A stretch of DNA of 64,000 bases from Planctomycetota bacterium (lineage in GTDB: Bacteria; Planctomycetota; Uabimicrobiia; Uabimicrobiales; Uabimicrobiaceae): contig JAJDCR010000145.1 of the NCBI GenBank assembly GCA_029260735.1, positions 1 to 64,000 of the forward strand, written 5' to 3'. A program made the translations under genes and the position numbers. Position 1 is the first letter of the stretch. Each line of letters opens with the position of its first letter. The notes beneath the pieces are model-generated. The model saw only the letters and a list, made by a program, of their open reading frames with translations. It did not search any database and was not told the origin of the DNA. Below, piece after piece: positions 56,428-64,000 of this stretch.

Positions 56428-59400
56428 TTATTTTTTCTCATTGGCTTTAAAGAGAAACTCCGTTAGGTTTTCAATATCATCTTTTTCTTTTTTCAGCAAA
56501 AGGCTAAGCTTATCCTTATAGAGGTCTAATCGACTCATCTCTACTGAAATATCAAGAGGAAGAAGAGATAGTCCTTCTCGCCAGTCCTCTAAAACAGAAT
56601 ACTGTCTTTTTAATTTTTCCAAAAAAGCATCTATTGCTAAGTAAGTTTTGGGATATATAGGGATAACGTATCTGTTTTTTGTTTTTCCTAACTCCTCTTT
56701 AATAGACTGGTCTTCTTCCAACCACTCTTTTTTCCAACGAGGCCAATCTTTGTTTAGAACCGCTCTTTTCTTTTGGGCTATTTCCTGAAAGCTCTGGAAA
56801 TGTTTAGAAACTCGAACTAACAAACTTTCTTTATTTTTTTCTTCTTTGGTTAGAAAACTCTTAACTTCAGCTAATGATCCAATCGAAAGAGGAAGCAGCC
56901 ATTCTTTTCTTTTCTTTAAATTTAATAGGTCACGAACCAAAGGATTCTGAATATCCGGCTCTAAAGCAAGCTCTAAATGATAACGACCAGGAGCCAAAGG
57001 AACAGGAAAAGGACCAAGGAAAGACTTAAAAGAGTTTTCAGAAGAAAGACTGAATTTCTTTTTTTCATAAATTTGGGTCTTAGTTATATCTAGTAACTGC
57101 AAAACCATTCGAATTCTCTTACTCTTGGGAAAAGGAGGAAGAGACAGTTCTCCTTCAACAACAATTCCATAACTTGTTCCTCGTTTAAGGTATTGTGCCT
57201 CTTTTTGAGTAAGAATTACTGGAATCTCCTGCCCAGGAGAAAATTTCCACTGCTGCTCTAAACGTTTTTTTTCTTCGGCCGAAACCCAGTACTCTCCCCA
57301 TTTTTCTTTATTTCTTGCTTCCATAACCAAGGCTATTTTTTCTTCCCTTGGTTTTTCAACAAAGGTTTTTTCTTGAGAAGATTTTTCCTCCTCTCCTTTT
57401 GGAGTCTCGTAAGTTTGCTCAACTCTTTTAACAACAACAGGCGTTTGGTCTATAGTTTTGTTATTTTTATTTTTATCTTGTTTTGAAAGATCTACAAAAT
57501 TTATAAAAGCCAATCCCAAACAAGAAATAACAACCAAAGGAGCTATGACAAAAGACCCCAATAAATTTTTTTTCTTGGCTACTCGAATAGGCTCTGTGTT
57601 AAGTAAATCTTGCTCTTTTGCGGCTCGGGCTTCTTTTGCTCTTTTAAACCCTCCTTCTAAGAGAGAGCGAACCATATCAGAAGCCAAAGTCTTAGTCTTC
57701 ACTAGAAGCTCTTCTAAAGTATAGATAATATCTAACTTGTGCAAAGCACTTTGTAGGCGCAAAAAATTTTGCACCCTATCTCGTGGTAAAATATTGTAGT
57801 TGATTAAGATATTAGCTAAAACTAAGTCCACTTTGTTAGAATAGCGTGTAACCAAAACTTTTGGATCTTGAGGAGGAATATTTTGCAAGTTACTGTATTG
57901 GGCTTCATTAAGATAGCCTTCTTTCAGTAGAATATAAAAAATAGGGGCTTGATTTCCCTCTTGCTGAAGCTCAAACTGTTTTAAAAAAGCTTGAGTAATA
58001 ATTTCTTCGTTTATATATTTTTCTTCTACAGCCTGCTTAATCATTAACATGTCTTCGTTTAGCTGAATTTCAACTTTTTGAACAGGAGCTTTTTCCTCTG
58101 GAAAAGAAATTTCCTCTGCTCCTTCTTCAACTTTATCTGCTCTTTCTTCACTTTTAAGCGGCGTCATTTTTTTCAGTCGGTTGAGAATCCGAGAAGCCGC
58201 GAGTGTCTTAGCTCCTTCTTCTGTATAGGAGATTTTTTTCTCCATAGGCAAAGCCATTGTTTGAGACAGCTGCTTATGCAAAGCGTCGGCTTTTTTTGGA
58301 TCACTGGTAGCAGAAGAGGAGGATTTCTCAGTAACAGGAGCAAGAGGTTTCTCAGTAACAGGAGCAAAAGGTTTTTGAGTAACAGGAGCAAAAGGTTTCT
58401 CAGCAAAAGGACGAATCGTTGTTTCCAAAGGTTTTTTGGTAACTTTTTGTTTTGTGTGGTAGGCGAGCTTTTGTTCCAGGGAAAGCTCTACTGTAGCATT
58501 CAGCCGCCCTTTGTAAATGACCTTGTTAGGGCTACTATAAATATTTTCAACTAAAGTTGCTAGAAGAACTCGATGAGGAATCTTATTTATCAAACAAATA
58601 AATTTTATAGGAGGAAGAGAGAAACCTGCGTCCTCTAAAATTTTAACCTCTTCTTCCGCTTTTTTGTAGTCGCCATTACTGACATATTTTCTTAAACCTA
58701 AAACAAGTGTTTTCTCTACATCCTTAGAAAAACTCAACCAAGATAATTTAAAAGACCACTCTAAAAAAGATTCTGCTACATTTTGAGCCTCAAACAAATG
58801 AGTAAGAACATCTTTCGAGTATTCTCGTTTTTCAATGAAGATTCCTCCTGCCCAAGTCGAAGCGTAGCCTTCTTCAAAACTTAACTGAGACATCATTAAG
58901 GTATATAGAAGATAAGGATCTATTTTATACTTACCTTGAGCAAGATGAGCAAACGGTATATCCAAAGACCATTTGCCAAAAATTTCTTTTTGGATCTTTA
59001 AAAGCCTATCAACGGATTGCATATCTAAAATTTTCCCGCTTAGTTTAGCTACTTTGGCTTTCAGAGGAAGAATTTCATTTTTTTGCTGACGCTGACAAAA
59101 AGTAGTTATATTGAATTGGCTTTCTCTACTCTTTTTGGGAACAGAGTCACTGAGGTTTATTTCCTTAGGAGAACAGGTTCTTAAAATATAGAGATGCTCT
59201 AAAGACAAATAAATTCCTTCTCCTTGCAAATCTTTTTGGATACTTAGGCAAGAAGATAAAATTTCTTTATCTTTCTCTTGAGAGTTAACTTCGACAGCAA
59301 GTTTTTCCCAACCTTCACTTAATCCTGCTAAAAAAGGATCGATTAAGAGAGCCAGCTCAGGCACCTGGAGTTCTTTAACTAAACACTTTAAGTAGATTTC

Positions 59401-59571
59401 TCGTTCTTGGAAACTCGCCTCTATTTTTTGCAGAATAATTTCGCTAAGAGGAATATTCAGTTGACACTTTTGACAAGCTTTTTCAATCTCCAAACAACTG
59501 TGGAGTTGATCTTCAGCAATCAACCCCTCTGCTAATGCACGCTTGGCAACTAGGGCATCATAATTTGACAT
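56428..59571 (-). CDS. Large single-span membrane protein of unknown function
   Basis: The 1047-residue protein has no recognised enzyme domain. Its cytosolic N-terminal ~670 residues contain at least three copies of a helical module of the form ALAEGLIAEDQLHSCLEIEK (start, ~195 and ~500), similar to the short module ahead of the kinase in the 1714-residue protein. A Pro/Lys repeat (PFAPVTEK units) lies at about residues 385-420. One membrane span (VIAPLVVISCLGLAFINFV) is near residues 675-695, and the external ~350 residues are beta then coiled-coil. The ATG has AAGGA upstream. Shared modules suggest it belongs to the same signalling network as the kinases. Confidence 0.72.
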   Translation of the reverse strand: MSNYDALVAKRALAEGLIAEDQLHSCLEIEKACQKCQLNIPLSEIILQKIEASFQEREIYLKCLVKELQVPELALLIDPFLAGLSEGWEKLAVEVNSQEKDKEILSSCLSIQKDLQGEGIYLSLEHLYILRTCSPKEINLSDSVPKKSRESQFNITTFCQRQQKNEILPLKAKVAKLSGKILDMQSVDRLLKIQKEIFGKWSLDIPFAHLAQGKYKIDPYLLYTLMMSQLSFEEGYASTWAGGIFIEKREYSKDVLTHLFEAQNVAESFLEWSFKLSWLSFSKDVEKTLVLGLRKYVSNGDYKKAEEEVKILEDAGFSLPPIKFICLINKIPHRVLLATLVENIYSSPNKVIYKGRLNATVELSLEQKLAYHTKQKVTKKPLETTIRPFAEKPFAPVTQKPFAPVTEKPLAPVTEKSSSSATSDPKKADALHKQLSQTMALPMEKKISYTEEGAKTLAASRILNRLKKMTPLKSEERADKVEEGAEEISFPEEKAPVQKVEIQLNEDMLMIKQAVEEKYINEEIITQAFLKQFELQQEGNQAPIFYILLKEGYLNEAQYSNLQNIPPQDPKVLVTRYSNKVDLVLANILINYNILPRDRVQNFLRLQSALHKLDIIYTLEELLVKTKTLASDMVRSLLEGGFKRAKEARAAKEQDLLNTEPIRVAKKKNLLGSFVIAPLVVISCLGLAFINFVDLSKQDKNKNNKTIDQTPVVVKRVEQTYETPKGEEEKSSQEKTFVEKPREEKIALVMEARNKEKWGEYWVSAEEKKRLEQQWKFSPGQEIPVILTQKEAQYLKRGTSYGIVVEGELSLPPFPKSKRIRMVLQLLDITKTQIYEKKKFSLSSENSFKSFLGPFPVPLAPGRYHLELALEPDIQNPLVRDLLNLKKRKEWLLPLSIGSLAEVKSFLTKEEKNKESLLVRVSKHFQSFQEIAQKKRAVLNKDWPRWKKEWLEEDQSIKEELGKTKNRYVIPIYPKTYLAIDAFLEKLKRQYSVLEDWREGLSLLPLDISVEMSRLDLYKDKLSLLLKKEKDDIENLTEFLFKANEKK

Positions 59572-59817
59572 ATCTTTTCCTTGCTTAGCACACTTTCGTT
59601 ACGATGAAAACAGGTTCTTAAAAAAATAATTCTCAATAGAGTTAGACATAGATTTGTATTGGGGTGTTCTGGGGCGTGTCCAAGAACACAACCCTAATGG
59701 TGAGGGAGTTATTTTTTTAGGGTTCCTATGTTATATCTAGAGCTTCTTTTGTATAATTGCTTCACTTCTTACTTTCTCAATGATACACAATTTTCTTGAC
59801 TAAACAAAGGAAAAATT

Positions 59818-62037
59818 ATGAACTTGAGCTGTCAAAGAGCTATCATTTTAATATTTATTAGCTTACTTTGTTTATGGAAAACATCTCTCTTGGCAGAAAC
59901 TCCTCGCGTAGTTGTTCTTGGTTTTGATGGGGCAGATCCAAAACTTGTCTCAGAAGGAATAAAAGATGGGCTATTACCCAACTTAAAACAATTAAAAACG
60001 CAGGGTAGTTTTCTTCCTTTAGAAACTACAAATCCAGCCCAATCTCCTGTTGCTTGGGCCAGTTTTTCCACGGGAACAAATCCCGGCAAACATCGCGTTT
60101 TCGGTTTTTTAAAGCGAGGAGAAAAAAACTACCAACCTCAATTTGCCTTAATAAAAGTTGACAGAAAAAAAATTTGGGGCGGTAGTAAAGGACGCTTACT
60201 GATTTCTTTTGTTATAGGAACCATTTTTTTTCTTAGCTTGTTTTTAATAGGAAAAAAATTAGCTTACTCCCCTATTTACCACTACAGTAGCGGAGTTATT
60301 TCCATCCTGATTTTCTGTTTCTGCAGCTATTGTTTGTTGTCTTACATTCCAGAAGAAATGCCTTCTCCCACCGCGTTCAAAACAGGTGATTCATTTTGGA
60401 CAACCGCCGCTCAAGCAGGAATTAGAACAAAAGTGCTTTTTGCTCCCATAGCTTTTCCCGCCGAAAAACTCTCCAACGGCAAACTGCTTTGCGGATTTGG
60501 AGTTCCCGATCTCTGTGCAACAAATGGAACTTGGTTTTTTTGCAGCACTCGTTTTTCTAATCCTAGTTCCAATGAAACTGGCGGATGGAACATTCCTATT
60601 GAAAAAAAGAAACAGACTCACTTTAAAGCAGAGTTTCCTGGCCCCAAAAATTTTCTCCGCCAAGAGGAATACCAAAAACTTCAAAATCTTTTACCTAACA
60701 CTGACTTTAAAAGTGGAAAAAGTATTCGTAACCGTCTTGCAATCGTCAAGAAAGAGCTTTACATGAAGGGAGTACTCTCTATAGAAAGAAGTTCTTCTGA
60801 TACAATCACTCTGACTGTAGATCAGCAAACTATCTCTCTAAAAGAAAGGGATTGGAGCCCTTGGCTAACTATTTCTTTTCAAATGAGCCCTTTTATAACC
60901 TTAAAAGGAATCTTCCGTTGCTGCTTACAAGAGCTTGGTGAACACATAGATCTATATCTTACTCCTGTTCAATTTCATCCATCCCATTCTTTAGCTCCCA
61001 TTTCTTATCCCGAAAGTTTTTCTGACAATTTAGCAAAAGAAAACGGTCTATTTCCTACTCTTGGCTGGGCTTCAGCAACAAATGCTTTAAAAGATGAGCT
61101 TTTAGAAGAAGATGTTTTTGAGCAAGATTTAGAAAATGTCATCCAGGCTAGAGAAAAAATCATTTTTAGCTCACTGGAAAAAGATGATTGGGATCTATTT
61201 TCGGCTACTTTTTATTTCCCAGATCGAATTTCTCACATGTACTGGCGCTTTCTTGATCCAAAAAATCCTCGTCACGCAGAGGATGTCAAAAAACATCCTC
61301 AAAAGCGCCAAACTATCAGCAAGTTTTATCAAAGAATGGACAAGATTATTGGACAAGTACAAAAGAAACTCCGGCCAACAGATATCCTACTCATTGTCTC
61401 AGACCATGGCTTCGCTCCCTTTCGTTGGCAAGTAAATTTAAATACTTGGTTACACCAAGAAGGTTTTTTAACCCTAGAAAAACAAGAAAAAAGTCGGCGC
61501 ATGCAAGTAAGGGATCTATTTGAATCAAAAAATCTTCTTCGCTTTGACTGGAGTAAAACCCAAGCCTACTCCATTGGCTTAGGCAAAATTTTTATTAATC
61601 TAAAAGGAAGAGATCCTCAAGGTATTGTTGCCCCCGAAGATTATGAAAGAGTTTGCCAAGAAATTCAAGCCAAACTCCTAAATCTTCATCACCAAGGGGA
61701 ACCCGTTGTCAAAAGAGTCTATCGCCGAGAAGAGATTTTTTCTGGCCCCTACGTTAAAGAAACCGCTGATCTTTTTTTGGGTTTTCATAAAGGGTACCGA
61801 GTTTCTTGGCAAACGAGCCTAGGAGGTTTATCTTCTGAGGCAATAGAAGCCAATAAACTAAAGTGGAGCGGGGATCATTGCTCCGTTGATCCTAGCCTGG
61901 TGCCAGGAATTTTCCTCTGCAATTATCCCATATCAAAATCAACCTTGCATATTCAGGATATAGCTTCTGGAATTTTACATATTTTTGCACTAGAGGGGGA
62001 TAATTTGGATGGAAAAATATTTGAAATAGCTAAATAG
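59818..62037 (+). CDS. Alkaline-phosphatase-superfamily phosphodiesterase, membrane-inserted
   Basis: A 739-residue type I phosphodiesterase/nucleotide pyrophosphatase-like enzyme. The signal/anchor is residues 1-26. The first metal site is VVVLGFDGADP (D37), and the nucleophile is probably S76 in AQSPVAWASFSTGTNPGKH. The second metal set is in FYFPDRISHMYWRF and LLIVSDHGFAPF. The C-terminal GDHCSVDPSLVPGIFL completes the fold. Two membrane spans at about 125-180 interrupt the catalytic domain right after KIWGGSKGR, which is unusual. Substrate unknown: a nucleotide, phospholipid or glycan phosphate. AAAGGA precedes the ATG, and a TATAAT box lies at 59752-59757. Confidence 0.9.
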   Translation: MNLSCQRAIILIFISLLCLWKTSLLAETPRVVVLGFDGADPKLVSEGIKDGLLPNLKQLKTQGSFLPLETTNPAQSPVAWASFSTGTNPGKHRVFGFLKRGEKNYQPQFALIKVDRKKIWGGSKGRLLISFVIGTIFFLSLFLIGKKLAYSPIYHYSSGVISILIFCFCSYCLLSYIPEEMPSPTAFKTGDSFWTTAAQAGIRTKVLFAPIAFPAEKLSNGKLLCGFGVPDLCATNGTWFFCSTRFSNPSSNETGGWNIPIEKKKQTHFKAEFPGPKNFLRQEEYQKLQNLLPNTDFKSGKSIRNRLAIVKKELYMKGVLSIERSSSDTITLTVDQQTISLKERDWSPWLTISFQMSPFITLKGIFRCCLQELGEHIDLYLTPVQFHPSHSLAPISYPESFSDNLAKENGLFPTLGWASATNALKDELLEEDVFEQDLENVIQAREKIIFSSLEKDDWDLFSATFYFPDRISHMYWRFLDPKNPRHAEDVKKHPQKRQTISKFYQRMDKIIGQVQKKLRPTDILLIVSDHGFAPFRWQVNLNTWLHQEGFLTLEKQEKSRRMQVRDLFESKNLLRFDWSKTQAYSIGLGKIFINLKGRDPQGIVAPEDYERVCQEIQAKLLNLHHQGEPVVKRVYRREEIFSGPYVKETADLFLGFHKGYRVSWQTSLGGLSSEAIEANKLKWSGDHCSVDPSLVPGIFLCNYPISKSTLHIQDIASGILHIFALEGDNLDGKIFEIAK

Positions 62038-62072
62038 GAAAAATGAGGAGGGAAGTTTTAGGGAAAAAAATA

Positions 62073-62120
62073 AAGCCTTTTATTCTTCCAAAATTACGGG
62101 GAAAGAAAAATAAAAGGCTT
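62073..62120 (+). terminator. Intrinsic terminator after the phosphodiesterase gene
   Basis: AAGCCTTTTATT at 62073-62084 pairs perfectly with 62109-62120, 35 bases after the stop codon, with partial inner pairing. Confidence 0.65.
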
Positions 62121-62225
62121 AAATATAGAGCATTGTTGTTATGGAGTTACAATGAACTCTCAAAATACTTTTTCAAGTTTTAATATAAGAAAAATAAAAC
62201 CCTATAAAAGGGTGACCTCCCCTAT

Positions 62226-62405
62226 GCCCTTAAACTCTGACCTCTAAGGACCAACTACAAACAAGAAAAATAAGCCCTTAAACTCTGACCTTCAAGGGCT
62301 TTTGAGCAAGAAAAATACGCCCTTAAACTCTGACACCTAAGGGCTCTGACCTCTGAGTAAAAAAAATTTACTCTGACCTCTGAGTAGAAAAATTTACTCT
62401 GACCG
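62226..62405. repeat. Degenerate tandem repeats with internal hairpins
   Basis: Three units start with GCCCTTAAACTCTGAC at 62226, 62274 and 62319 (periods 48 and 45 bases). Two shorter units with CTCTGACCTCTGAGTA follow at about 62344 and 62371. Several units form small stems (GCCCTT..AAGGGC). No open frame of note. This is not a CRISPR array because units vary and no constant repeat/spacer pattern exists. Confidence 0.65.
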
Positions 62406-62848
62406 ATAAAGCTTGTTAAAAGTTTAGCGTTTATCTGCAATACTGTATAAGCAAAAGGCGGGCCAAACTTTATATTTTATTTTAAATTTCCAAAAAAACA
62501 AACACAAGCACATTCATAATAAAACTTTACAAAAATCCATACTTATTTTTTTTCTCACTTTTTTTTCCCTCTAGTTTGGTAAAAAAAAAGATTTGTTACA
62601 AAAAGTAACCAGAAGACGTAACATAAAAGGAGAAAAAAAGCCTAGGAGGAGACTCGTAAGATTTGGTTTTGATTAATCGCTATTTTCTATGTCAACTCAT
62701 AGCAGTCCACATATTAATAACATCAGTGGAAATTTCCTGTTTTATCGACTGTACATTCGTACAAAACGAAAAATAACAAAGGAAATGGGAAAAAAGATTT
62801 GAGAAAGAAGATTCTCAAGAACAGAGGAACCTTCTTTCTTAATTAGAT

Positions 62849-63049
62849 GTGTCAAATGAGAATAGTAATTACCTTTTTTTCATTAAAGCACAAGCTGAAA
62901 AAGCGAAGAGCAAAGCCATAAAAGTGCCAGGCTCTGGTACCGCTCCTGGTAGAGGAGGAGGTGGAGTAGGATCACTGGCTAAACCAGAAAAAGTCAAATT
63001 GAAATACAATAGATTAGGAGGCATTGGTAGGCATTGTTTAATTTGCTAA
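62849..63049 (+). CDS. Possible small Gly-rich protein
   Basis: A GTG frame of 66 codons encodes a Lys/Ala-rich N-terminal half, a Gly-rich centre (PGRGGGGVGSL) and a C-terminus RHCLIC. There is no clear ribosome site and no known family. The only extra support is a plausible intrinsic terminator 25 bases after the stop. It may be non-coding. Confidence 0.2.
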   Translation: MSNENSNYLFFIKAQAEKAKSKAIKVPGSGTAPGRGGGGVGSLAKPEKVKLKYNRLGGIGRHCLIC

Positions 63050-63073
63050 GGAAGGCTCACTCCACCACAGAGC

Positions 63074-63108
63074 ATTTCCGCTTCCGGAAGGTCGGGAAAT
63101 TTTTTTTT
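63074..63108 (+). terminator. Possible intrinsic terminator
   Basis: ATTTCC at 63074 pairs with GGAAAT ending at 63100 around an inner CTTCCGGAAG palindrome, and a run of eight or nine Ts follows directly. A transcript must therefore arrive from the left, although no strong gene is visible there. Confidence 0.55.
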
Positions 63109-63256
63109 GCTTGGCTAAGCTTTGGGGAGTTAGTGAGGTATTTTTAAGAGAAAGTCTTGAGACCCGCCCTAGTCCGCTACAATGCTCAGTGGTTCCGTTT
63201 GGTGATTGGGTTAATTTAATTTCTAGTTTGGCTCCTGCCGACTAGGGAGAAATGAA

Positions 63257-63325
63257 ATGGCTATTGAGATGGCATTGGCTAGCGTAATTATTTTACTGGT
63301 AGTTACTGGCAAAATAAATTCTTAA
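63257..63325 (+). CDS. Possible 22-residue hydrophobic peptide
   Basis: The ATG at 63257 has AGGGAG 7 bases upstream and encodes MAIEMALASVIILLVVTGKI plus two residues, essentially one membrane helix. Tiny single-helix peptides occur as type I toxins or small membrane regulators, but at this length chance is a serious alternative. Confidence 0.25.
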   Translation: MAIEMALASVIILLVVTGKINS

Positions 63326-63584
63326 CCTCCTATGGATTTGTGATTACTATTCAGGGATTTAATAAAAGAATTGTTGAAGTTCTTACATAGCAGATTTAGC
63401 TAAGAAAGTGTCGCGAAAGCGAAATCTGAATGGAGTGAACTCTTTGTTGGAGCGACTAGAAAAGGGCCTAAAAACTGTGATCCTATCAAAAAAGAAGGCA
63501 CTTATTTCCATTTGCTCGGTCAAGTGACTTGTTTCACGATCTTCGGAGTGGAAGTGAAAAGAGTGCGCCTTAAAGTTGAAGAAA

Positions 63585-63725
63585 GAAAAGAATTTCACGC
63601 AAAGACGCAAAGACGCCAAGGAGAAAAAGAATCCGGGCAAGAAATAAATTCGGAGAATTTCATCAACAGAAAGATTTTTACATCTTCCTTTGCTTTTCTT
63701 TGCGTCTTTGCGTGAAATTCTTTTC
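63585..63725. repeat. 28-bp perfect inverted-repeat element (MITE-like)
   Basis: GAAAAGAATTTCACGCAAAG and eight further bases at 63585-63612 are repeated in exact inverse at 63698-63725, enclosing 85 bases. Each arm contains tandem AAAGACGC units. This AATTTCACGCAAAGACGC type of repeat is known from many bacterial genomes, where it generates spurious HAKTQRR peptides. A small open frame across it (63512-63715) is not a gene. Confidence 0.8.
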
Positions 63726-63901
63726 TATTCAAAATCCACCGTGGAGGGAAAAAACAAAGGCTACATTAACTTAATGCTACTAGTGCTTGGCGCAACTAAA
63801 CCTTATAAAGTATGAGCCTAGACTAAATGCATGTTTTTCAGGTATCGTACAAATAGTGCGTACAAAACAGCTACAGAAACATAGTTTTTTAGGAGAAGAC
63901 T

Positions 63902-64000
63902 TTGAGTGCAAAAACAATTGTCAAACTAGTTGTAAGGGTAATAAATTGTCTTGTCTCTTTTGGCGTGATAATCGCAACTATAAATTTATACCAAGATGCC
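63902..64000 (+). CDS. Start of a membrane or exported protein (partial)
   Basis: A TTG codon at 63902 with AGGAG 6 bases upstream opens a frame that remains open to the window end (33 codons). The product begins with Ser-Ala-Lys and then a basic-hydrophobic segment (KLVVRVINCLVSFGVIIATI), consistent with an N-terminal signal anchor. The family cannot be judged from this fragment. Confidence 0.5.
   Translation, partial: MSAKTIVKLVVRVINCLVSFGVIIATINLYQDA

Larger units (their letters stand above)
62406..63584. other. Mostly non-coding stretch
   Basis: No gene of normal size is convincing in these 1.2 kb. It holds two small possible genes and one terminator listed separately, a GTTAC-AAAAA-GTAAC hairpin near 62595, and a good AGGAGG at about 62644-62649 without a well-placed start codon. 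I found no tRNA, SRP RNA or tmRNA signature. Confidence 0.5.

Noticed and set aside
56301..56450. 49-codon plus-strand frame with an acceptable ribosome site
   Set aside because: It runs into the 3' end of the convergent 1047-residue gene and has no coding-like features beyond the start.
62226..62405. CRISPR array
   Set aside because: Units differ in length and sequence, with no constant repeat, no unique equal-length spacers and no cas genes.
62663..62773. 36-codon TTG frame after an AGGAGG sequence
   Set aside because: The spacing from the ribosome site is too long and the peptide has no support.
63061..63110. CCGGAAGG as part of a signal recognition particle RNA
   Set aside because: The flanking bases do not match the conserved SRP helix 8; it is better explained as a terminator stem.
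63512..63715. 67-codon frame containing HAKTQRR
   Set aside because: It crosses a perfect inverted repeat; this peptide is a known artefact of that repeat type.

Overview
The window is AT-rich bacterial chromosome with dense, long coding regions. I see no rRNA, tRNA, CRISPR array, transposase or phage gene. Three very large Ser/Thr protein kinases built on one plan (kinase, one membrane span, TPR/HEAT or beta-propeller sensor), several HEAT-repeat proteins, a MoxR-DUF58 pair and several secreted proteins of unknown function suggest a deep-branching Planctomycetota/PVC-type bacterium. The low-GC Uabimicrobium-like planctomycetes are my best guess. This is inferred from gene content; no 16S or marker comparison was possible.

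Layout. 1-1.6 kb: a chimeric gene remnant and a secreted serine beta-lactamase-fold hydrolase. 1.6-3.6 kb: groES-groEL on the minus strand. 3.9-6.1 kb: a HEAT-repeat protein. 6.2-10 kb: a minus-strand membrane operon of a PIN-TRAM protein, a CPBP protease, a membrane/HEAT protein and tatC, with overlapping or nearly overlapping reading frames. 10-16.2 kb: a plus-strand run of MoxR ATPase, DUF58, secreted HEAT protein, secreted unknown and MAPEG protein. 16.7-18.3 kb: a secreted CHAP/NlpC-like protein convergent with a peroxiredoxin-like gene whose catalytic position is an in-frame TGA, a probable selenoprotein. 18.3-25 kb: a BatA-like vWA protein, a coiled-coil protein, threonine synthase and an orphan 743-residue protein. 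25-30.2 kb: a kinase-DUF4388-like-TPR-PEGA-PQQ giant behind a consensus sigma-70 promoter. 30.5-36.2 kb: the pyruvate dehydrogenase operon lplA-pdhA-pdhB-pdhC-lpdA. 36.4-38.7 kb: a TPR lipoprotein and a CPBP-protease gene broken by an in-place inversion of about 165 bp. 38.8-49.2 kb: two more giant kinases, one with a highly acidic repeat region. 49.4-62 kb: an orphan 1824-residue protein, small membrane and lipoprotein genes, a MIP18/DUF59 iron-sulfur assembly protein, a 1047-residue membrane-anchored protein and an alkaline-phosphatase-superfamily enzyme. 62-64 kb: mostly non-coding DNA with tandem repeats, tiny possible genes, a palindromic element and the start of a gene that runs off the end.

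How the parts fit. GroESL, TatC, PDH with its own lipoate ligase, and threonine synthase are housekeeping. The kinases with periplasmic-side sensor regions look like a family-expanded signalling system. The gaps carry several families of nested palindromes (MITE/REP-like, 110-200 bp). The most notable individual items are the candidate selenoprotein (UGA in the UPFC active site at 18146-18148, with a possible bSECIS hairpin) and the microinversion that splits the CPBP gene yet reads in frame once flipped back.
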